Assembly (NCBI GenBank): GCA_024743115.1
Contig: JANSXC010000002.1
Coordinates: 102,207-166,206, forward strand
DNA length: 64,000 bases
Source of the DNA: a bacterium
GTDB taxonomy: Bacteria; Planctomycetota; UBA1135; UBA2386
Direction of reading: 5' to 3'
In this document: piece by piece, positions 1 to 7,494 of the stretch
Position numbering within the stretch: the first letter of the stretch is position 1
Layout of the letters: every line of letters starts with the position of its first letter
The notes under the pieces: model-generated
The model's database searches: none
Seen by the model: the letters and a program-made list of their open reading frames with translations, nothing else
What the model was told of the DNA's origin: nothing
Position numbers and translations under genes: made by a program

Positions 1-151
1 TCAGGCCGTAGCCCGCAAACTGGGCGCCACCGTTGGCCGAACTGCCGCCGCTGCCGCTGCACGCGGTTAGTCCGACGATGCACGCCCCGATTGTCGCGAT
101 CTTGCGCAAGTTGTTCCCCGTTGGTCCTAATCCCAGGTGTGGGAGGGACAT
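1..151 (-). CDS. Lipoprotein, N-terminal part only (runs off left edge)
   Basis: Only the first 50 codons lie inside the window. The translation has a short polar N-terminus, a hydrophobic stretch (IATIGACIVGLTAC) and a lipobox LTAC with the lipidated Cys at residue 31, followed by a Gly/Ser-rich linker. This is the standard layout of an exported lipoprotein anchored to a membrane after signal peptidase II cleavage. The mature domain is outside the window, so its function cannot be named. The ATG at 151 is used here; a TTG at codon 15 (position 109), preceded by a GGGGAA purine stretch, would give a more compact signal peptide and is a plausible alternative. It lies 75 bp downstream of the glycerate kinase gene on the same strand. 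Confidence 0.6.
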   Translation of the reverse strand, partial: MSLPHLGLGPTGNNLRKIATIGACIVGLTACSGSGGSSANGGAQFAGYGL

Positions 152-226
152 CGACTTGAGCGGCGGCGCGGTTGTAGTCCCAAGACGAGCCGTTCAGGGG
201 CCCGCCTTGGCATCGGCCGCAGGGCG

Positions 227-1513
227 CTAAGGATTTCCGGCGTGAACGAGCAGCCGCAGGTCGCGGAGATTCTGGCCAGTTGGTCCGGTCGCCACGGTCG
301 CATCGAGGCGTGCGAGGAGCGGGTGGGCATCGCAGCGTTCGAGGTGGTTCTCGATGTCGCAGCCCGCCGCGGTGGCGGCGGTGGCCGTATCGCCGTCGAC
401 GATCGCTCCGGCGGCGGGCGACGTGCCGTCGATGCCATCGGTGCCAGCGCTGAGAACCGTGATCGGCCGGCCGGCGATCCGGCGCGCGCACTCGAGTGCG
501 AACTGTTGGTTGCGACCGCCGATGCCGGGAGCCGCCGGCAGCCGCACACTGAGTTCGCCTCCGGCCAGGATCGCGACAGGTCGTTCGGGGTGTCGCGAAT
601 GCATTCGCTCGAGGTGCTCGATCAGCTGGCCGGCGGCACGATCGTACGGCTCGTCGTCGACGCTCTGGTCGACCTCGACGAGCAGTCCGGCGGCTTCCGC
701 GTGGCGTTGCAGCACGCGGCGGGCGTCACGGTTGCTCGCCAGAACGGTGAACTCACTGCGTTGCGCGATCGGGTCGGTGCCACGAAGCGGCGCCGGCAGG
801 CCGCCATGGTCGAGGCGGTCGCGCAGTCGTGAGGGCACCGCCGCGCGCAGCCCGTACTCTTCGATCACGGCGTGGCAGTCGGCGATCGACGAGGGTTCGG
901 GGACGGTGGGGCCCGAGGCGAGCGCGGCCGCGGCATCGTCGGGAACGTCTGAGATCGCCAGCGTGTGCAGCGCGAGTGCATTGCCCGCGGCGAGCGCGAG
1001 CCGACCGCCCTTGCACGCCGAAAGCCACCGCCGCACCGTGTTCATCGCGACGATGGGCGCACCGCAGCCGACGAGTCGCTCGTGGAACGTGCGTAGTTCG
1101 GCCAGCGTGACGGCGGGATCGGCTGGTAGCTCGCACATGGCCGAGCCACCGCCCGAGAGCAGGCACAGGACGATCTCGTCGCGGCCCACACCGCGGGCGA
1201 GTTCCAGGGCGCGAGCGCCGGCAGTCAGGCTGCCGCGATCGGGCAGCGGATGGCCGCCCGGAATCGTGTCGAGCGCCGGCAGGTTCGCAGCCATCGCATG
1301 GGGGGGCACCACGAGGCCGCGCAGGCGATCGGGCGGCCACACGTCGGTGACGGCGCGCGCCATGGGCAGGGCGGCCTTGCCGATCGCCAGCACGAGCAGG
1401 GGCGCAGCGCCGAACTCGGTTTGGCCGCGGCTCGCGAGCCAGTCGCGCGTGCAGCGCTCGGCGTCGAGTTCGGCCAGGGTGGCGAGGAACCAGCTGCGCA
1501 GTGCGTCCTTCAC
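227..1513 (-). CDS. Glycerate 2-kinase (DUF4147 plus MOFRL domains)
   Basis: Predicted to phosphorylate D-glycerate to 2-phosphoglycerate in the cytoplasm, feeding lower glycolysis. The N-terminal half carries the Gly-rich LSGGGSAMCELP loop and the MNTVRRWLSACKGGRLA segment typical of the GckA/TtuD family. The C-terminal MOFRL domain has the conserved SAGTDGIDGTSPAAGA motif. The length of 428 residues matches the family. The start is GTG, placed 7 bp after the stop of the hydroxyacid dehydrogenase, so the genes are almost certainly co-transcribed as dehydrogenase then kinase. The pairing is the usual route from hydroxypyruvate or tartronate semialdehyde to 2-phosphoglycerate. Family assignment is secure; the exact phosphorylated position (2- rather than 3-) is taken from the family. 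Confidence 0.93.
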   Translation of the reverse strand: MKDALRSWFLATLAELDAERCTRDWLASRGQTEFGAAPLLVLAIGKAALPMARAVTDVWPPDRLRGLVVPPHAMAANLPALDTIPGGHPLPDRGSLTAGARALELARGVGRDEIVLCLLSGGGSAMCELPADPAVTLAELRTFHERLVGCGAPIVAMNTVRRWLSACKGGRLALAAGNALALHTLAISDVPDDAAAALASGPTVPEPSSIADCHAVIEEYGLRAAVPSRLRDRLDHGGLPAPLRGTDPIAQRSEFTVLASNRDARRVLQRHAEAAGLLVEVDQSVDDEPYDRAAGQLIEHLERMHSRHPERPVAILAGGELSVRLPAAPGIGGRNQQFALECARRIAGRPITVLSAGTDGIDGTSPAAGAIVDGDTATAATAAGCDIENHLERCDAHPLLARLDATVATGPTGQNLRDLRLLVHAGNP

Positions 1514-1520
1514 GGGTTGG

Positions 1521-2501
1521 TCAGGGAAGGGTCTCGCGGTTCACGGGATGCTCGGGGCGATTGCCCGTGAGAATCGCGGCGCAGTCGCGGGCGGCGATGG
1601 CGCACATGCGACTGCGGACGCGGGTCGAGGCGCTGCCAATGTGCGGCAGTGCGACGACCGACGGCAGCGCCAGCAGCTCGTCGGGCACGTGGGGTTCGTC
1701 TTCGAACACATCGAGTCCGGCACCCGCGATCAGGCCCTCTTCGAGTGCGGCGATGAGCGCGCGCTCGTCGACGACCGGACCGCGCGAGGTGTTGATCAGG
1801 ATCGCATGGGGCTGCATCCGGCCGAGCGCGGCCACGCTGATCAGGTGTCTGGTCTCGGGCAGGAGCGGAACGTGCAGTGATACGAAGTCGCTGCGTTGCA
1901 GCAGCGCGTCGAGCGGCACGTGGCGAGCCTGCAACTCGGCCTCGACTGCCGCTGGAGCTGGCGTTCGGCTGGCGTAGAGCACCCGCATATCGAAGCCGCG
2001 GGCTCGCTGCGCGACTGCGCGCCCGATGCGGCCGAACCCGACGATGCCGAGGGTCGCGCCGTGCACGTCGCCGCCGCACAACAGGTCGACTTCCCAGCGG
2101 GACCACTTGCCGGACCGGAGGAAGCGTTCGGCTTCTGGTAGCCGGCGAGCCGTGGCGAGCAGGAGCGCAAGCGTCAGATCGGCCGTGGCGTCGGTGAGGA
2201 CGCCGGGCGTGTTGGTCACGACGATCCCGCGTCGCGTCGCGGCGGCGACGTCGACGTTGTCGTAACCGACCGCGATTTGCGAGATCGCGCGCAGCTTCGG
2301 CGCCCCGGCGATGAGGTCCGCCGTGATCGGGTCGGTGAGCTGGCAGACCAGGCCGTCGGCGAGCCGCAGTCGGCTCGCGAACTTTTCCGGCTCGAGCCCA
2401 TCTCTGGAGTCGTGATAGTCGATGGCGCAGCCGGCGTCCTGCAGTACCCCGATCGCGGCGGGGTAGACGTGGCGACTGACCAGCACCCGCGGTGGGGTCA
2501 T
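1521..2501 (-). CDS. D-2-hydroxyacid dehydrogenase (glycerate/glyoxylate reductase type)
   Basis: A 326-residue NAD(P)-dependent dehydrogenase of the GyaR/HprA family, expected to interconvert hydroxypyruvate or glyoxylate with D-glycerate or glycolate. The Rossmann motif reads LGIVGFGRIGRAVAQRA, followed by the family's INTSRGPVVDE strand and the catalytic region LPHIGSAS containing the active-site His. The substrate loop IAVGYDNVDVAAATRRGI is typical. Its start overlaps the stop of the DUF993 gene by 4 bp (ATGA) and its stop lies 7 bp before the glycerate kinase start, so the three genes form an operon. The kinase next door favours glycerate as the physiological product. The cofactor (NADH or NADPH) cannot be decided by eye. 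Confidence 0.9.
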   Translation of the reverse strand: MTPPRVLVSRHVYPAAIGVLQDAGCAIDYHDSRDGLEPEKFASRLRLADGLVCQLTDPITADLIAGAPKLRAISQIAVGYDNVDVAAATRRGIVVTNTPGVLTDATADLTLALLLATARRLPEAERFLRSGKWSRWEVDLLCGGDVHGATLGIVGFGRIGRAVAQRARGFDMRVLYASRTPAPAAVEAELQARHVPLDALLQRSDFVSLHVPLLPETRHLISVAALGRMQPHAILINTSRGPVVDERALIAALEEGLIAGAGLDVFEDEPHVPDELLALPSVVALPHIGSASTRVRSRMCAIAARDCAAILTGNRPEHPVNRETLP

Positions 2502-3619
2502 GCTCGTTCTCCTGGCCCTCGAACGAGAGCACCACAGGCGCGTGCGAGCTCTTCGCAGCGCGCATAGTGGGCCGCGTCGCGGGCGCGATCTTCGCGGTTG
2601 ATCAGCATGGCGTTGGGCTGCCAGCCGTTCTGCCGCGCGAGCCAGGCGAGCCCGGCCTTGTAGTGGCGGGTTGGCGCGGCGAAGACGTGCTGCCCGAGCG
2701 TTTCACAAGGGGTCATGATCGTGAGAAACTCATCGGCGTCGCCGCGGGCGAGCGCGGTCAGGGCCTGCGACGCCGGCCGGGCGATGCCGTCGAGCACGCC
2801 GAGGAGCGCGTGGCTGAAGTCGCCGAGCGCGACCCGGTGCTGCCCGATCGTGGTCCAGCGTTCGATCGTCGGCGGAGTGGTGGGCGGCGTGCCCGCGGGG
2901 TCACCGCCGAGCATCAGGCGCCCGAAGTGGAAGTCGTCGCCCGTGAGGACGATCTGGTCGTGCGGTAGCAGTTCTCGGCGGACCCGGAGTTCGAGGGCGT
3001 CGTCGAGCAGCGACAGCTTGCAGCCGCGCAGTTTGGCCCGGTTGAGTGCCATGACCTCGAGGAACGAGTTCCCGGGGAAGTAGCCGGCGAGGCTCGGCAG
3101 GAACATCGGTCCGAGCCAGTGCAGGAATGCCGGTCCGTCGAGGCGGTCGACGATGCCGCGGTAGACCGCGACGTAGGTCTCGGCGTCGCAGTCGTGCTCG
3201 CTGAGCCAGGGCATGGGCAGCAGGACCGGGATGCCGCCGAGCTCGCGAATTCGTCGCGCCTGGAACGTCACGCCGTCGATCAGATCCTCGGGGCCGCGGA
3301 TCTCGTCCAGGTGATCCGTTCCGGCGCCGGCGCAGAAGCCGTGGGGCAGTCGTTCCGCGGCGCAGCGCGCGATCAGCTCCTCCGCGATCTCCCAGCCGAG
3401 GAAGAAGCGTTGCGCCGTGTCCATCGCCTCGGCGATCCCGAAGCCGAGTTCGGCGAGGCGGCGCCGCACGGCCATGGTCGTGTCCCAGTCGAGGTGCGGT
3501 GCGATCTCGGTTGGTGTGCCGGGGTGATCCAGCGAGTGGCCCGCCGCTTCGTAGCTGTCGTGCAGCGCGATGTGCGCCGCAGCGAAGCAAAGCCGGACGG
3601 GCGAGGGGGCGGACGACAT
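2498..3619 (-). CDS. DUF993 protein, dihydrodipicolinate synthase-like aldolase
   Basis: This 373-residue cytoplasmic protein looks like the DUF993 family, TIM-barrel proteins related to dihydrodipicolinate synthase/N-acetylneuraminate lyase aldolases. Recognisable segments are HIALHDSYEAAGHSLD near the start, ELGFGIAEAMDTAQR, and GNSFLEVMALNRAKLRGCK around residues 183-201. Lys201 in GCKLSLLD sits where the Schiff-base lysine of this superfamily falls, so a class I aldolase or dehydratase reaction is plausible but not proven. It is the first gene of the operon with the hydroxyacid dehydrogenase (4 bp overlap) and glycerate kinase, suggesting that it releases a C3 or C2 product (such as hydroxypyruvate or glyoxylate) from a sugar acid or polyol derivative. 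The substrate is unknown. Confidence 0.8.
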   Translation of the reverse strand: MSSAPSPVRLCFAAAHIALHDSYEAAGHSLDHPGTPTEIAPHLDWDTTMAVRRRLAELGFGIAEAMDTAQRFFLGWEIAEELIARCAAERLPHGFCAGAGTDHLDEIRGPEDLIDGVTFQARRIRELGGIPVLLPMPWLSEHDCDAETYVAVYRGIVDRLDGPAFLHWLGPMFLPSLAGYFPGNSFLEVMALNRAKLRGCKLSLLDDALELRVRRELLPHDQIVLTGDDFHFGRLMLGGDPAGTPPTTPPTIERWTTIGQHRVALGDFSHALLGVLDGIARPASQALTALARGDADEFLTIMTPCETLGQHVFAAPTRHYKAGLAWLARQNGWQPNAMLINREDRARDAAHYARCEELARACGALVRGPGERA

Positions 3620-3685
3620 GCCCGCACCCTACGCCATCGGATGCGGCGGGGTCACGCGTCGACCCCGCCGGAGGTCGCGAGCCTC

Positions 3686-5389
3686 TCAGTTGCCGACGAT
3701 CGAAGTCAGACCCGTCGAGGTGCCGAGCGGCACCGAGGCCGCGAGCGCGGGATCGAAGTCGAAGATCTGCGCGCCGATCCGCAGGCCGGTGAGCGCGGTG
3801 ATGCACGGGATTGCCAGCGGCGTGGAGCTGGCGCCGCCGGGGCCGTTGAGGCGCAGCACGACCTGCGCACCGTTGTTGTTCACGTAGAACCGGGCGCCGA
3901 TCGGGGCGCCGGGGATCTGGGTGCCGGGCAGCGCGGCGTCACCGAGGTTCAGCACGGTGAAGCTCACGGAGTTCGGGACGAGGTTCGAACCAATGATCGA
4001 ATAGGCGAGGTTGCCAACCGTCGGGAGGCCGTTGGCCGAGATGCCGGGGGTGCCCGTGGTCGTGGCCGAGCCGGCGCCGACGGGGACGGTTGAGGCGCCG
4101 CGGTTCGGAACGATCGCGAGCCCGTCCAGCGTCAGCGGGCGGTGCGCGCCGGTCTGGCTGACGTTTTCGCGATACTGGATGTAGACACCGCTGCTGCAGT
4201 TCGTGACGCCCGATGCCGTGACGCGGTTGCCGTCGTCGCAGCCGTACGTGCCGCCGATGTTGCCGACGACGTCGCTGCCCAGGGCGCTCAAGCGGATGCG
4301 TTGCCAGCCGTCCGTGGCGACGGCGATCGGGCCGGCGAGCACCGTGACGGAGCCGCCGTTCCCGAAGTCGCACAGGTAGAGATCGGAGGTCGTCTGCGTG
4401 ACGACACCGAACCATGCGACACCCGTCGCGCCGGGTTGCCAGGTCACGCCGGCGTAGCCGAAGAGGCCGTTGACATCGACCGGCTCACCGAACGAATCGG
4501 TCGTGCCCCGGACACCGATCGCGAACGTCTCGATGTCGTTGGCATCCATCGCCGCGGTCGGTCCGCGCAGGTAGGCGTAGCACTCGACGACCCAATCCTC
4601 GAGCGAGCCCGAACGCAGCATGTTCGCGTTGCCGCCGCCGCTCGGGTCGAACCAGGTCGAGCAGTTGCCGCCCTGGGGCGATGCCGGAATGCCGAGCGCG
4701 GCCGGGTCGGCCGTCGTGCCCGACACGAACGAGTGGTGGAACGCGTTGTCGACGGTGGTCCCCGGGGCGTCGTCGAAGTTGTTCTCGTAGAGCGCGCTGG
4801 CCGTGAAGACGGACTCGTTGGCAGCGCCCGGCGACCATGGCAGAAGGCGGAAGTCGCAGCCGTTGTCGTCGGTGTCGAACCCATCGACCTTGCGGGCCGC
4901 TGACTGCGGCAGGCTGTCGGGGTTGAAGATGTCGCCGTTGAGGCCGTTGCCCTCGAGCCAGGCGGGAACGGCGTTGCTCCAACGCGCCATTTCCCAGGTC
5001 ACGCCGTCGATCACCGTGCCGGATGGCAGCTCCAGCGTCAGGCCGTCGGCGCCGGTTTCGAGCACCGTGTTCATCGAGGGTGCGTCGAGGTCGACGTTGG
5101 GGACCTTGGCGGCCTGACCGACGACGAAGTACTGGCCGGGGTTCAGGATCGTGCCGCCGGGGATCGTGACGGCAGCGTTTAGCACGGTCGTACTGCTGCC
5201 ATCGTGGCCCTGCAGGCGCCAGCCAGAGATGTCGACGGGGCCAGTCGAGCGGTTGTAGAGCTCGACGAACACGCTGTCGTTGGAGCTGCTGTCGTCGTAG
5301 CTGAACTCGTTGATGACGATGGGCGCCGTCGATGTGCCGGGGCCCTGCGGCGCCATTGCCGCTAGAAGGGTCATGGTGGTGCTGAGCAT
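3686..5389 (-). CDS. Secreted lamin-tail domain protein, tandem paralogue 1
   Basis: A 567-residue exported protein. After a short hydrophobic N-terminus, residues about 23-140 form a lamin-tail domain (INEFSYDD, FVELYNRS, DISGWRLQG, DGLTLELPSG). The middle part looks like a beta-sandwich with repeated motifs (YENNFDD, WVVECYAYLRGP, CDDGNR, GVYIQYREN). The C-terminal about 110 residues (LVPNSVSFTVLNLGDAALPG...) resemble a region often ending secreted planctomycete proteins. Lamin-tail domains in bacteria occur on surface or secreted proteins and may bind matrix or cleave substrates when fused to nucleases; no nuclease motif is seen here. A GGAGAAAG ribosome site precedes the ATG. It is the most downstream of three adjacent paralogues on the same strand. 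Function unknown. Confidence 0.85.
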   Translation of the reverse strand: MLSTTMTLLAAMAPQGPGTSTAPIVINEFSYDDSSSNDSVFVELYNRSTGPVDISGWRLQGHDGSSTTVLNAAVTIPGGTILNPGQYFVVGQAAKVPNVDLDAPSMNTVLETGADGLTLELPSGTVIDGVTWEMARWSNAVPAWLEGNGLNGDIFNPDSLPQSAARKVDGFDTDDNGCDFRLLPWSPGAANESVFTASALYENNFDDAPGTTVDNAFHHSFVSGTTADPAALGIPASPQGGNCSTWFDPSGGGNANMLRSGSLEDWVVECYAYLRGPTAAMDANDIETFAIGVRGTTDSFGEPVDVNGLFGYAGVTWQPGATGVAWFGVVTQTTSDLYLCDFGNGGSVTVLAGPIAVATDGWQRIRLSALGSDVVGNIGGTYGCDDGNRVTASGVTNCSSGVYIQYRENVSQTGAHRPLTLDGLAIVPNRGASTVPVGAGSATTTGTPGISANGLPTVGNLAYSIIGSNLVPNSVSFTVLNLGDAALPGTQIPGAPIGARFYVNNNGAQVVLRLNGPGGASSTPLAIPCITALTGLRIGAQIFDFDPALAASVPLGTSTGLTSIVGN

Positions 5390-5546
5390 GGATCTTTCTC
5401 CGCGGTGGAATTCCGCTCTTGAGGCGGCTCCAGGCTAGCGCGAAAGCCCCTTGTCAGCGCCGGCAGCGTGTTGCGAATCGCTGGATTCAGCCTGAAAGTC
5501 AGTTCCCGCCGGCCGTATTGGCGGCGGTGGCCGGCCACGGCGAGCC

Positions 5547-7247
5547 TCAGTTGCCTACGACGAGCGCGAGGCCGCGCGAAGTGCCGAGCGGGATCGCGGT
5601 CGGCAGGCTGAGGTCGACGTCGAAGATCTGGGCGGCGAACGGCAACCCGGTCAGCAGCGAGTCGCAGGGAATCGGCACCGTGGTCACCGTCGAGCCCGTC
5701 GCGGAGTTGGTGTGGAGCACGACCGTCGCGTCGAGGTTGTTGATGAACACGCGGGCGCCGATTGGCGCGCCGGAAATCTGTACGCCCGGCATCGTCGCGA
5801 TGCCGAGATTGATCATCGTGAAGCTGAACGAGCCTGGGACGAGCTGCGCCCCCTTGATCGAGAACGCGGAGTTGCCGAGCCACGGTTGACTGCCGGCGAA
5901 GATCTGTGGGTGGCCGGCGCTCGTCGGAAAGGTAAAGCCCGCGTACGTGGCGCGCGGGGCGCGGTTGGCGGTGATGATCAGGTTGTCGATGAGTGCGGGG
6001 CGATGGCTGCCGGTCACGTTCTCGCGGTACTGGAGGTAGACGCCGCTACTGCAGTTGAAGACGCCCGTGGCCGTGGAGCGGTTGCCGTCGTCGCAGCCGA
6101 GCGTGCCGCCGAGGTTCATCACGATCGAGTTGCCGATTGCGCTGAGGCGCAGCCGGGTCCAGCCCGGATTGGCGATCGCGATGGGGCCGGCGAGCACGTT
6201 CGCGTCGCCGCCGCCGTTGTTGAAGTCGACGAGGAAGACCCGCGACGTGCTCTGCGTGATGACCTGGTAGAACGCCAGGCCCGTCATGCCGGTCTGCAGG
6301 TTCGAAGTCGTTCCGAGGTAGGAGTGCAGTCCGTCGACGTCGGGGAACTCGGCGAACGAATCGCTCGTGCCGCGGATGCCGATGCCCCAGGCTTCGACAT
6401 CGTCGCTGTCGAACGTCGGCTCTGGTCCGCGGAGGTAGACGTAGCACTCGAGCAGCCAGTCCTCGCGGGATTCACTCGCCAGGAACGCGACGTTGCCGCC
6501 GCCGGCGGAATCGTCGAACACGGCGCAGTTGCCGCCTTGGGGCGACGCCGGGACGCCCAGGCCGAGTGGGTCGATCGATCGCAGCGGCGCGAAGGAGTAG
6601 GTTAACTGGCTCGACGGCGTGCCCGGGCTCGTATCGAACTGGTCGCGGAGCACCGGCCCGACGTTGAGTCCGGCCTCGTTCGAGGTTCCGGGCGACCACG
6701 CCATGATGCGGAAGTCGCAGCCGTTGTCGTCCTCGTCCGCGCCGTCGAACTTGCGGGACGCGGACTGCGGCAGCAGGTCGTTGTTGAACACGTCGCCCCA
6801 GAGTCCGTCGCCCTCGAGCCAGAACGGCACCGGGTTGGTCCAGTTGGCCATTTCCCAGGCAACGCCGTCGACGACCTCGCCGCCGGCGTTCTTCAGGACG
6901 AGGCCGTCCGCCCCGGTCTCGAGCACGGTCGGCATCGACGGGACGTCGAGGTCGACGTTGGGGACGCCCGCCGCCTGACCGATGACGTAGTAGGTGCCGG
7001 GGCCGAGTTGCACGTTGGCGGGAATCGTCACGGACCCGTTGCCCGTCGACGTGCCGTCGACGCCCTCGATGGTCCAGCCGGAGATGTCGACGGCCTCCTG
7101 CGTGCGGTTGAAGAGTTCGACGAACACGCGGTCGTTGCTGCCCGAGTCGTCGTAGCTGAACTCGTTGATGACCACTTCGGATTCCGAGCGGTCGGGAGAC
7201 TGGGGCGAGAGCAGCGTCGTGGCTGCCAGCAGGGTGGCGAGTGGCAT
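5547..7247 (-). CDS. Secreted lamin-tail domain protein, tandem paralogue 2
   Basis: This 566-residue protein is collinear with its two neighbours: a cleavable hydrophobic N-terminus (LATLLAATTLLSPQ), a lamin-tail domain beginning VINEFSYDDSGSND, a beta-rich middle carrying FVELFNRT, LLECYVYLRGPEP, CDDGNR and GVYLQYREN, and the shared C-terminal region (SFTMINLGIATMPG). The sequence has diverged most in the middle block, where it contains DSAGGGNVAFLAS in place of the DPSGGGNANML of paralogue 1. A strong GAGGAG ribosome site lies just upstream of the ATG. A gap of 157 bp separates its stop from the start of paralogue 1 and 247 bp separates it from paralogue 3, so each copy may have its own promoter. 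Role unknown; extracellular or envelope location is inferred. Confidence 0.85.
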   Translation of the reverse strand: MPLATLLAATTLLSPQSPDRSESEVVINEFSYDDSGSNDRVFVELFNRTQEAVDISGWTIEGVDGTSTGNGSVTIPANVQLGPGTYYVIGQAAGVPNVDLDVPSMPTVLETGADGLVLKNAGGEVVDGVAWEMANWTNPVPFWLEGDGLWGDVFNNDLLPQSASRKFDGADEDDNGCDFRIMAWSPGTSNEAGLNVGPVLRDQFDTSPGTPSSQLTYSFAPLRSIDPLGLGVPASPQGGNCAVFDDSAGGGNVAFLASESREDWLLECYVYLRGPEPTFDSDDVEAWGIGIRGTSDSFAEFPDVDGLHSYLGTTSNLQTGMTGLAFYQVITQSTSRVFLVDFNNGGGDANVLAGPIAIANPGWTRLRLSAIGNSIVMNLGGTLGCDDGNRSTATGVFNCSSGVYLQYRENVTGSHRPALIDNLIITANRAPRATYAGFTFPTSAGHPQIFAGSQPWLGNSAFSIKGAQLVPGSFSFTMINLGIATMPGVQISGAPIGARVFINNLDATVVLHTNSATGSTVTTVPIPCDSLLTGLPFAAQIFDVDLSLPTAIPLGTSRGLALVVGN

Positions 7248-7398
7248 GGTTCTCCTCGGGCGAGCTTCGAATGGGCGCGAAGCACGCGCCCATCCTATCG
7301 CACCGTTCGATGGCGCGTCAGGTTGGCGCGCCCGGCGAAAAGGTGCGCGTCAACCGTCGGCGGTGGGCAGGGGTACGCCGACGGCTCGATCGGCCGGT

Positions 7399-7420
7399 CG
7401 ACACCACTTACATGGTGTCG
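7399..7420. repeat. Perfect 8 bp inverted repeat between lamin-tail genes 3 and 2
   Basis: CGACACCA and TGGTGTCG pair perfectly around a 6-base loop (CTTACA), between the stop of the upstream paralogue and the start of paralogue 2. It can be read as an RNA hairpin (attenuation or processing site) or as a DNA dyad for a regulator. It is about 150 bases from the downstream start codon. Confidence 0.4.
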
Positions 7421-7473
7421 GCGACCCTATGGCGACAACTCGTTGGAGGTAAGTCGTCGGAGTCGATTCGAGG

Positions 7474-7488
7474 GGCGGCAGCGCCGCC
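7474..7488. terminator. GC-rich hairpin just downstream of lamin-tail paralogue 3
   Basis: A perfect 6 bp stem GGCGGC/GCCGCC with a 3-base loop lies 6-20 bases beyond the stop codon of the gene ending at 7495. It has no T-rich tail, so it could be a weak terminator or a 3' mRNA-stabilising structure. Confidence 0.35.
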
Positions 7489-7494
7489 GTCCGG

